From the NCBI GenBank assembly GCA_020747065.1, contig JAGMVK010000005.1, positions 2,542,001 through 2,606,000 on the forward strand: a stretch of 64,000 bases of DNA. Reading direction: 5' to 3'. The stretch is from Cadophora sp. MPI-SDFR-AT-0126 (taxonomy: Eukaryota > Ascomycota > Leotiomycetes > Helotiales > Ploettnerulaceae). The translations under genes were made by a program, and so were the position numbers. This document shows, piece by piece, positions 24,162 through 34,369 of this stretch; position 1 is the first letter of the stretch; each line of letters opens with the position of its first letter. The notes under the pieces are model-generated. The model had not been told where the DNA came from, searched no databases, and worked only from the letters and a program-made list of their open reading frames with translations.

Positions 24162-24857
24162 TCACCTAACATCCTCCCGGAACCGATCAAAAATGCTTCC
24201 GCCACGACCCGCACTACCTCCAGCACCTCCCCCTCCAGTATACAAATCCCACATCGTCTTCGTAGAATCATGGATCATTGTGACTGGATCGGTATCTCTG
24301 TTCCCATCACATCTCAAATCACCTACGCGTCGTAAGTCCTCGAAACAGCGTTCAGCTGTGGGTCTGTCATAGACAGCCATTCTGACCATGGCGTCAATGA
24401 AGTCGCGGCGGGTGGGTTGTGGGGATGGTGGGTTTGGAGCTGGGGGGTACTGAGGTTGTGAGTATGGTGGTGGTGGGTATGATATTGGCGGCTGAGGTGG
24501 TTGGGGGTAGGGTTCTGGATTATAGAGTGGGGGATTTGGTTGTGGGTATGATGGTGGTCCTGGCGGTGGTTGGGGATATGGTTGTGTGGTAGGGGGTGGG
24601 AAATGTGGTTGTGTGTAGGGTTGAGGATATGGTTGATGCGGTGAAGGTTGGGGTTGCGCGAACGGTTGGTTTGGTGGCGGCTGCGGATGGTATGGTTGCG
24701 GTGGATATGGTTGACTGTTTGGCTGGGGTGGGTACTGAGGAGGAAATTGAGGTTGAGTTGGTTCTTGTGGAGGATATTGAGGCGGGTATTGATTTCCTGG
24801 GGGTGGAGCTGGAGCTGGAGGAGGGGAATATTGACCATATGGATTTGGGAAAGACAT
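24162..24857 (-). CDS. Pro/Gln/Tyr-rich protein, unknown function (231 aa)
   Basis: Single exon. Roughly the first 145 residues are low-complexity PPQYPPQ/YPQP-type repeats (it starts MSFPNPYGQYSPPPAPAPPP). This is the composition of disordered, phase-separating or SH3/WW-binding segments. The last ~85 residues form a more ordered, acidic and basic segment with conserved-looking text (RDFIDAMVRMAVYDRPTAER). A Gly-rich stretch and a charged end (FDRFREDVR) complete it. I recognise no domain. The C-terminal part could be a small helical domain, with the repeat region acting as a tether. The overlapping minus frame of 203 codons at 24323-24934 is a shadow of the repeat. Confidence 0.6.
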   Translation of the reverse strand: MSFPNPYGQYSPPPAPAPPPGNQYPPQYPPQEPTQPQFPPQYPPQPNSQPYPPQPYHPQPPPNQPFAQPQPSPHQPYPQPYTQPHFPPPTTQPYPQPPPGPPSYPQPNPPLYNPEPYPQPPQPPISYPPPPYSQPQYPPAPNPPSPQPTRRDFIDAMVRMAVYDRPTAERCFEDLRRVGDLRCDGNRDTDPVTMIHDSTKTMWDLYTGGGGAGGSAGRGGSIFDRFREDVR

Positions 24858-25716
24858 TTTGGATTTACTGACGTTAGAACGACACTATCGTTTGCTGCTA
24901 TTCGTTTCGATTGCTTGTAGGTAGTTGTGTTCAATGAAATGTCTCTTGACGTGCTCTTTGTTGTTTGGCAGGGTAAGACTCTTGTCCAAGTGGAAGTAAT
25001 ACTCCCAGTTTATATAGACAATTTTTCTCTTTCTGATACTACTCGTGAATAGTAGCTCTTAGGTTGATTCAAACTCGAGTTGAGGAGTTAATCATGCAAA
25101 TGCTGCTCGTCACATGCTGGCATTCTGTGACAACGAGCGGCCCTCTCGCCTCATACTGGGATTGCTGAAGGTTAGATGATTGTCAATCCCTGGTACCTAC
25201 ATTCATTCTTTCGCTAAAGTCAGCAAGTCAGGTCAATCAATCAATTCTAAGTGAAGTCATGCATATTTGAACTGCCTGGGGGATGGTCGCTTAAGGCCTT
25301 TGGACAAAAAAACACAGACTTGACCCTCGACACTTCCAACGTTCCTTGGAATATTCCTTCAAATGCCACAAAATATCAAACAGGATCCGGAAAACGTTAT
25401 TTGCACTATAGGGGATCGTAGACAGCTTTTCATTGTTTCAAATTTCAGATTACGTATACGTACGGCCTTGTGGTGAATATCGAGGACAAAAGAATGGCAA
25501 ACATCAAAAGAGTATTTCAATCAGCTAACTATCTGTACAGCTAGAGGCATTGCTAACAAGCTTCTCTCAAGCTCTTGGGTATCTAACATGACATACATAG
25601 AACTTTTCGTCATGTATCGTCGCGCATTTGAAGCCGGCAAACCTTTCCCACCAACGCCATCTATATCCGTTGTTGTTACACGATCCATTGTCTTCGGCAA
25701 ACTCCTGGTACACCAC
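24858..25716. other. Intergenic
   Basis: Promoter of the Pro-rich gene and 3' region of the Clr2-like gene, both on the minus strand. No supported feature is seen. A 69-codon frame at 25521-25730 was discarded. Confidence 0.5.
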
Positions 25717-27616
25717 TCAATGCTGCCCATAGAACTGTTGACCCATATTCATATACTGATTTTCTAATCCAGACGGCTGCTGATCTGGAAACACATCATC
25801 TGCAGGATCACCGGCCAGTCCCCGACTGACCTTGAAATCAGGGGGCACAGATTGACCCAAGGCATCGGCTCGATTCTTGCGTCTCTGATTGGGAAGCTTG
25901 TCTCCGTCGAGTCTGGAGTTCATTGCTTCATTCACATCCTGAAATTTGCCAGCTGCTGCATCCTGTTGGAATCGCTGCACGCCAGATATGATCGGGAGAA
26001 GTGTTCTGGTATCGTACCAACGACCTTTAATATCCGTCAAGGTCTTCTTGGCCAGGGGATCCAGAAGTCGCCATTCGTACCAAGTACCTGTCTTCGCTGC
26101 GTCGGCTATTTCGTTACGATATCGTAGATCGGCTACCATGCGAGGAGGGAGATCGGGGGTTGGCCATTCGGATCGGTTGTTGTATGGAGTGGGCATTTCA
26201 ACCCATTTGTAGACTTCACCAATGATCGTGACTGATGATGAATCTGGTGATGTATGCTCGATGAGCTTGCTGATAATGAGCACAGAGATGTCGAGTGCAT
26301 TGCGTCCAATTGCTGGTGGGACTTTCAACCGAACAGGTTCTCCGACCCAAACCTTTTCGCCTCCCAAGAACATGCCATTGTAATGGACCTCGCCAGGAGC
26401 TGCTAGTGCCTTCTCGTTTCGATCAAAGAATGAATAGCTGGCATCAATACTCCTTGCTGCCAGTATACTGCCGTCCACGACAAAATCCCTAATATGACCT
26501 TGATCAAATTGTCCTTGGCTCACAACGCGATCCCATGGTACAGCTTCGAATGTCATGTTCTGCAGCGCGGGGACAGTAGTGTTGGGCAGACTCCAAGCAA
26601 GCCAGGGCCGAAGAGAGCTTTCTTTGTCCAAAATTCTTGTGGGCTGAGGTTGCAGAGGATTCGACAAAGGCTGTATGAGGTATCTCGGTTTATTATCCAT
26701 TAATCCCCTTTTTGCAATTACACCCAGACGCCAGTTGTTCGCAGGTTGGTTCTCCCACCATACAAGCTCGCCGGGTCTGTACAGATACGGTGCACCGGCT
26801 TGACTGTCGTACTGTTGCTCTGGAGATTGTACCACGATCTTGGAAATCGTGGGTGTGGCTTTTGGTGTAGGTTGGGGTTTCGGAGTAGCTGTTGCGAGAG
26901 CTTGAGGGTTTGAGTATGGCGTAATGACCTGTGGTACGGTGTTTGGCTTGAACTGCGGATCTACGTTGACTTCGTCGGTCTTGATATCAACTGGGAGTTC
27001 TTCGTCTTTGTCTGGGCTGCAGAGCTTGCAAGAGCAATTCGCTCTATCGCCATCTTTATCCGATTCGAGCCACAGGAGGTGGGGTACGAAATCCGCTGGG
27101 CTTCGAAACCTCTTCTTGCGTCCTTCGGGATGCCCATATAAGTAGGCGTCTTGTCTTTCGAAGATACCATTATATGGCTTATACTTCTGACTGTCCATAG
27201 CCTTGGTTGCCAGAACTTTATACTTCAAATGCTCCCAGAGCTCGTATCCTTCTGGGAATTCCTTGAGTATCCATTTTCTGCCTGCAAGTTATTAGTGCCG
27301 AGCGCATTAGTCTCACGTCCAACATACGCTTCAAGGCCTTGTTGTCCTCTGGCACCATGATCGTCATCATCATCCCACCAAGCTTTCTCCTCCACTCAAT
27401 TGCCTTTGCATCTTTGGGATCCAGCTTCTTGTAGTAGTCCATGATGAGGCATTTGGGAGCTGCTTCCTTGCTATTTTTCGGAGGTTTTGGCGTATCATCC
27501 ATCTGTGCTGCACTTGGCTCATTCAGCTCTCTGGCTCCATCTCTGCCAGTGAATGTCTCTCTACATCCATCGGATCGTGTAGCCCAACACTGATACCAGG
27601 TGTTGGAGGTCGCCAT
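25717..27616 (-). CDS. Clr2-type transcriptional silencing protein (617 aa, 2 exons)
   Basis: Minus-strand exons are 27616-27328 and 27281-25717. The 46 nt intron is GT-AG and joins in phase 1. The N-terminal Clr2 region (about residues 80-190) carries the family signature: GYELWEHLKYK, then YLYGHPEGRKKRFRSPADF, then VPHLLWLESD and a CSCKLC metal-ligand-like motif. After a Pro/Thr-rich linker, the second Clr2 domain begins near residue 240 with LYRPGELVWWENQPANNWR. In fission yeast, Clr2 is a subunit of the SHREC deacetylase-remodeller complex and acts in heterochromatic and telomeric silencing. Other filamentous ascomycetes have Clr2-domain proteins whose role is less clear. It lies head to head with a PHD-SNF2 ATPase gene, which is the expected type of partner. 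The product should be nuclear. Confidence 0.88.
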
Positions 27617-29183
27617 TTTGTTTGGTATGTGCCGCGCGAGAGCGCATAAGAGGGAACCGTTGTAATACAGGTAGGATATAACAGTTCAATGAATTACAGC
27701 TCCGCACATGAGTAATATGGAGGTTATGCACTCGTGACTGTTCCTGTTGAACAATGGCGGGCAAAGAGATGTGTGAGAGAGAGCTTCCAGTCGGCCGCCG
27801 GAAGAATATAGAGCCGACCCCAGCACTCGGCCATTACCATGACCTTATCTGGAAACCCCTGACTATCCCTACACTGTGGCAAATTCTGAAGTACCCTGTA
27901 TGAAAGGAGGAAGCATGTGGTTAGAGGTTGTCTTTATACTTGGTTTTCAGATGAGTAAGAGTCGCCAAATTCTGATGTAGATGGCCACTAGTGATTGCAA
28001 CCTCCGAGCCGTAAAAATCCAGCGTAAGCTAATTTACGCTTTGAGGGCTCTGCCGTTGATCTGACGGTGCCTTGACAATTCACATAGGCTTCCTGAATCA
28101 ATGCTGTTAATAAAGCCTCTCTTTTCCACTTGTACTGGGCCAGTTCCAGGCGGCACTTCAAGAATTAGATATGTGGTGAACTAACCCCCGAGTGGCTGAT
28201 TTAGTCGTGATGTTCATTTGTATCCGTGGCCGGAGAACCAATCCTCTAGCTGCTCCTACGCGGCTCCCTGTGACACATCTTTGCGATCTCTAGGGCTCTA
28301 GCCCGGTAGTCTATATCAGTTGTGATTCGTAGTATTATAAAATGTACCTTTCTATCCCTCAGAACGTCTGCATAGGAATAAGACGACTTTGTTGTCAATT
28401 TTACACGATTTTAAGTCTGTTTTGAAATAAATAACTTAACTACTAACCACAATCTATATGATTTACAAGATAAAAGGTAACGAATCGCCTAGCAAAATCC
28501 ATCTCAACAGCGAAGAAGAAACAGGAAAAAGAAGCTCTTGCTTTGAGGCTTTTCTGATCCTGAAATTAAATTTCATAGCGTGATATGGGGGATCCAGGCT
28601 TCTATTTTAGCATCCTTTTATCGAGATCTGATGCAGGGACATGTCCCCTATAGCCAATAGATAAGCGTTGATAACATGCACCAACGCGGGAACTAACTCC
28701 TTCGATTAGAATTTACAAATGATTCAGATCAGGGGCGTGCTCGAAAGCAAACAGGACTTGTCAGGGTGCATTTTGACAATTCTGAAATGGAGAATAAAAT
28801 GATATAATATCTAGACCAAGTAGCAAATTTCAGGTGCCGTTTGCATCTGGTAGCTGGGAAATTTTGGCTTACATGCAGCGTTTGCGCTTGGTCCAAAGTA
28901 GCCAAGTAAGATTAGAATTATTGCCCGGCGTTCTCTTCCACTTTCTAAATTCACCATCGCAAACCTTCACCACCTGCACATTACTTTCTTTCATTGCAGG
29001 CCCGTATCAATTTTAGAGATATTTCCCAAGTGTCCATAGACCTCGGCAGATCAATGGAATCTCGTTCAGTACTTCTCATCGCATGCGTACTGTCCTGATC
29101 CTGTCGCCTCGCCTTCAGCCTCAACATCCACCTACATCCGAATCTTCATTCTAGCGCCAGCCTGGATCCGGAAAGTCTTCACG
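27617..29183. other. Divergent promoter between the Clr2-like and SNF2 genes
   Basis: This 1.57 kb, AT-rich, gene-free stretch drives both outward-facing genes. I see no coding frame with family features and no RNA gene. Polypyrimidine stretches near both start codons may be core promoter or leader sequence. Confidence 0.5.
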
Positions 29184-32100
29184 ATGCAGGCTCTTGATCA
29201 TCAATATCCTGACCTGCCCGAATACTCAATAGCTGACCAAGACCCCCTTGCTTCCCAGCAACGGCCGGCGGTCCCAGAGCACTCGTGGTCTAGTCCACCC
29301 CTCGCTCCCCGCCCTCCGCTTTCTCATCCACAATCTTCAGTCTCTGATCAACAAACATTCGCTTCTCGACCAAATCAAAATTACTCTTCCCGCGAACAAC
29401 ACCCCTTTGATCAGCGATCTGCAAACCAGAATCATTCCTTCCATAACCAACACTCTTTCGCACCCAGCCCACCTGCTCGCGATTCCTCAACCCCCCTGCA
29501 GCAGACCTTGGACACTCGACCTACAAGTCTGCCACAATACACTTTATCAGATGCGCAGCCAGTAGCACCAACTCGATCTGCCGCTTCAGATCTTCTTTCA
29601 AAATTCCTCCCGGGTGTAAGCACGGTACACAAGATGGACCAGATAAACCGCAGTCCTCAAAAGACTGCTAGGATCCAATCCACATATACAGAGCCTGTTT
29701 CGACTTACCCTTCCTTCGACCCATCCCCGAAACAACGAATTCCAGAATATATCGACCTAGTCGGCGACAGCAGTGATACCATCATAGTAAGCCAGGGGAA
29801 GCAGGTCAGCCCAGATGGCGAAGCCGAGATCGAATATGCACCGGCCAAGAGCTCGCGTCTACGAGCCCGAAAGCCGAACATGTCACTCAAGGCGTTGGAG
29901 AACACAGAGAATGCTACTCCGCAGCGATCTCGTCCAAAGAACAAAAACACATTTGGCGACCTGGCTAGAGTGAACCTCACACCTGTTGTCAGTAAGAGAG
30001 GTGAGATCAGACAAGAGATCGCGAACAAGACTGCAGCATACAGAAATCATTTCTTCGTGGTGAAGAAGGATCTGTTCCTGCCTCTTTTGCCGACCGAACA
30101 CAACTATGTCAAGAAGTTGGTCGAGAAGCATGAACAGATGACCCCTCAGGAATTGGCGCAGCTTCCTACTATTATCCCATACAAGGAGATTGAGACACAA
30201 CCTCGAGGAATCACTGCTACCATGAAGCCGTATCAACTCTCAGGCCTCTCATTCATGATGTATCTCCACCACAATGTATGTTATTCCCTGCCGTTTCTGA
30301 CAATAGCTAACCTTTTCAGGGGTTGTCTGGTATTCTAGGTGATGAAATGGGACTTGGTAAAACCCTACAGACCATTTCGCTCATACAGTATCTTAAGGAG
30401 AATGATCCGAAGGCTGGAACCGGCAGGTTGCAACGACCTTTCCTGGTAGTGTGCCCGCTGTCTGTGTTGAGCAGTTGGATGTCTGAAGTCAAGAAGTGGG
30501 CTCCAGGGTTGAAGGCAATTCGATTTCATGGACCTGTTGGGGAGCGTCAACGCCTCAAGAAAATTGTCGTTGGCGAGATTGATATGTATGGCAAGTTGAC
30601 GGCGCAGGCAAAGCAAAAGATGAAGGGCCGAAAGAATGTTGGGAAGATCATTTCCTTGGATACCGATTCGGAAGACGAGGATGATGTTGGCGTCGATGTT
30701 GTCGTCACAACGTATGATTGCTTCAAGGCCGAACAATCCTGGTTCAAGACTGCATTCGTGTGGAGATACGTCGTCCTCGATGAGGGCCACACGGTCAAGA
30801 ATCACGCAAGTCTTACCTCGAAGTCTCTTCATGGCATCAAAGCCGAATATCGTTTGATTCTAACCGGAACACCGCTTCAAAACAACCTCTCCGAGCTGTG
30901 GTCGCTTCTACATTGGCTTTATCCCGAAGTGTTCATCGATAAGACCAATCATCTATTTGATACATCTTTCAATTTGTCAAAGGGACAGTATTCTAATACG
31001 GTTCTGGATGACTCGCGACGGCTTCTGGAGTTGATTATGCTTCGTCGCATGAAGAGTTCTGCTGGGGTTGATCTCAACCTTCCACCAAAGACAGAAGTTT
31101 TGTTATTCGTCCCTCTCTCGTAAGTCTACCAATGCCTTCTCATCATTCTTTGCTAACGACACCAAGTCCAATGCAGCGCTTTTGGTACACCAGAATGATT
31201 ACAAAAGCTGATCAAGGTCTTCTTGATGAATTATTCAAAGGTGCCAAGACTAAGGAGGAAGAGAATATGCATGCATTGAAGATGGCTGAGGAGCGTGAGG
31301 CTGAGATCATGAAGATCGAATCAGAAGCCCTTGCAATCCTTGACAACGATGCACTCATCGGCAGTGATGCGTGGAAAGAGACCAAGGCGATCTTGGAACA
31401 GACTGTTCAACGCGAGCAGATGGAGAACCAAGACGAAGGCAAGAAGTCGAATTGGCAAAAGCTAATGAACTTGCTCATGCAATTGAGGAAGGTCTGCAAT
31501 CATCCATATCAGATTCAAAACGCCGAGCCACATCCCTACGAGACTGGAGATCACGTCATCACAGCTTCTGGGAAGTTTATTGTTCTGGAGAAGCTTGTCA
31601 ACGAACTTGTTGTCAAGCAGAAGAAGAAGATTCTTATCTTTTCCGGGTTCACCAAGATGTTAGATCTCGTCGAAGAAATGCTTTTACTGAGAGGAGGCGA
31701 CGGGACAAGCTTTAGATCCATGCGGATTGACGGCGCAACAGCTCGAGCTCGCCGAAACCTGGGAATCCGACAGTTTAATAATTTGGATAGTGATTACCGA
31801 GTCATGTTAATCTCTACCAGAGCCGGAGGACTAGGCATCAATCTTGCGACTGCTTCGGATGTTGTTCTTCTGGACCAAGACTGGAATCCTCAGATCACCC
31901 TTCAAGCCGAAGCACGAGCACACCGAATTGGCCAGAAGAATCCAGTCACCATTTATAAGCTCGTCTCTCAAGGCACGGTGGAAGAACAAATGATGGGCAG
32001 AATTCAGAAGAAATTATATCTTTCCGCTAAGGTCACTGAAGCCATGCAAGATATTCATACGAAGTTTGGCACAGGTAAGAAGTCAAAGAGAGGCCCTGCC

Positions 32101-33210
32101 AAGAACGATGACAACATGCCTCAATTGAACACTAACCAGCTGATGACCCTTGTTCGACGTGGTGCTTCTGCCATTTCTCGACCTGAGATTGATGTCAACG
32201 ACATGCTCTCATGGGACTGGGAGACTACTGTTGCTAAATGTAAAGATCAACCAGCCGATGTCACCGTCAAGAAGGACGCAGTTCCCGATGCCAAGGTCGA
32301 CGAGGAAGCAGAGCGGAAATGGCTGTCTGAGATGGAACGTGTTGAATCCTCAGTCTTTGATGGCAAGAAGCTATCGAAGGGTAATAAACCCAAAAGCCAT
32401 AAAGAAATTGCTCAGGAGTTCTTCAACAAGGAGGATCGTCGTATCGGAAAGAACACGACCGTCATGGTTGATGGCTTTGCAGTCTCCAAGGAGTCCATGA
32501 ACTGCGCTTGGGGCGAAGCTATTCCTACCATGGCTGGCAAGGATCCTCGACTCGTAGAGCCGAAGCGTGCAAAGAAGGCTGCTGTCGTGCCTCAAGAACA
32601 TTGTCAAATATGCATCGATGGTGGCGAATTGCACTGCTGCCAGCTGTGTCCCCGCGCCTACCACTTCGACTGTCTGGATAAGGACTACCAGGTCAAGGCC
32701 AAAGGTTGGCAATTCAATTGTCCACAACATCAATGTTTCGATTGCCATCAAGGTACCTCAGATGCAGGTGGTATGCTGTACAGATGCCGGTGGTGTGAGC
32801 GAGCCTTCTGCGAGGACTGTCTGGACTTTGGGGAGACGACCTTGATTGGTGACACCCTCATGGAGTACGAATTGCTTGGCTACCCTGCTCAAACCCAAGC
32901 CTACTACATCCAGTGCCCGGCTTGCACGACCAATTTCAAGGAGAATCCCAAGGATGTTAAAGTGATCAATACGCTGGCCGCAGGCATCCAATCACACTAC
33001 GAGCATCAGTTCGGTGATGGTTCTCGGGAGCGCGAGATGAGTAGCAGAGCCGATTCGTTGACCGATGCTACTACCATCGAGACAAACGGCGTCAATACTC
33101 CTTTGGTCATCGACGATGATTACGACACCAATAATTCTTCGAAGAAGCGCAAGATCAAGCTCAAGATTAAGGATCTCAAGCCAGCAAAAAAGGGACGACT
33201 GGGCGCTTAG
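29184..33210 (+). CDS. SNF2-family chromatin-remodelling ATPase with PHD-like fingers (1311 aa, 3 exons)
   Basis: Exons are 29184-30275, 30320-31119 and 31167-33210; phases agree. The second intron uses an AAG acceptor, and the join gives the conserved VPLSPMQRFWY. The first ~330 residues are Gln/Pro/Ser-rich and probably disordered. The SNF2 N-lobe starts near MKPYQLSGLSFM. The Walker A motif is GDEMGLGKT (about 373), the DEAD-box equivalent is VLDEGH (about 520) and TGTPLQNN follows. The helicase C-lobe includes STRAGGLGINLATA (about 849) and RAHRIGQ (about 883). From about residue 1109 to 1223, a zinc-finger block reads HCQICIDGGELHCC, CDxCL-like and CxxC elements, like a PHD followed by a second cross-brace finger. 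SNF2 plus a C-terminal PHD, next to a Clr2 gene, suggests a Mit1/CHD-like remodeller. No chromodomains were recognised, so an ISWI-like or other subfamily remains possible. Confidence 0.92.
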
Positions 33211-34369
33211 ATTTTCTGGTGCTGTTGATGCAGCTGATTGCATCATGGGGAGTTTTGAAGTTTATTCCTTGGCGTTGGATGGAAGGATGAAATGAGTTGT
33301 ATACCCTTACGATGTCTCGGCGCGATGCTCTGGTTCTCGGTACTCGATTCCTTGTGTATGTTTTTTCGAATTTCGTTTTCCTTCTTCGGACTCTGCGGCT
33401 AGAAGAACGGAGTGACTGGACAGACACGCCGCTGCTTACTTTTCCCGTATTTGCGCTCCGGAAACTTCATCATAGATGCTTCATCTTTGCATTGTATTAA
33501 TAGTGATAAATCAAATGCGGCTTGTGGAGTGAGAGGGGAGGGCTGGCTGCTCTGCATGAATGGATGGATACAGAGATGGATAGAGAGTGAGCCATAATGC
33601 TGCATCACTTGTAGATTTGTAGAATGAGACGATTTGAATTTAAATTGGTTTCTCTCGAACTGCTTGAAGCTTCACTTTGTGTACATGTACCCGATCTCTC
33701 CATGCGTTCTGAAATATGCGTTATTCACGAATGGATCGAGTGGGGAATTCAGGTTGTTACGGATCTATGATCCTCGGCATTCAGATATTTGAGTGATAGT
33801 CTTTAAGCAACTCTGTGTCTACTCATTTTTTAATGAACCATACAAAAACACCTTGTCTTAGGAGTCAAACCTCCACCTTCCGGCGTTGAGAATTCGAAGA
33901 GGTTGGAGAGGTGTGAGGATTAAGCGAAGTAAAGCCGATCCGTCAAGTCAAACTCTATTACCACGTCATAGCTTCGAGCTCGAGAGCTGTACCGTACCGT
34001 GTGAGTAAGATGCGACATGCCTCCCGATGCTGCGCAGAGACTCAACAGTAATTCCAACTCGAGTTATGCATATGGCAGCATAATCACATATTCCACCCTC
34101 CTCCCTTAATTTGAGTCGAGTCTTTTATCTCGTGAATTCTCGGTGACGATTCGAGATAACAATAAATAGTGCAGGGGGTGGCTAATTATCAATCAACTCT
34201 GCCGCATTGGGAGCAAGTCCCTGTTCCTGCTCCCTCGGCACATCTCGATCTGCACCCGAACCTCGAACAGCCAGCCGGACTCGACTCGAACACACAACAC
34301 TCGACCTCTGTATGTTCCCCTCCCCCACCCTCCCCTCCCTCCCCTCCTCCAATCCCACCAAAAGTAAAC
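33211..34369. other. Intergenic and pyrimidine-rich leader of the zinc-finger gene
   Basis: 3' region of the SNF2 gene, then the promoter of the C2H2 factor. A nearly pure C/T tract at about 34316-34350 sits just before the chosen ATG at 34370, a common leader feature in fungal genes. The reading frame is open upstream to 34169 but has no ATG there, only a GTG. Confidence 0.5.

Noticed and set aside
24323..24934. 203-codon minus frame full of His/Asn/Pro
   Set aside because: It is the shifted reading of the proline-rich repeat of the gene at 24162-24857, not a second gene.
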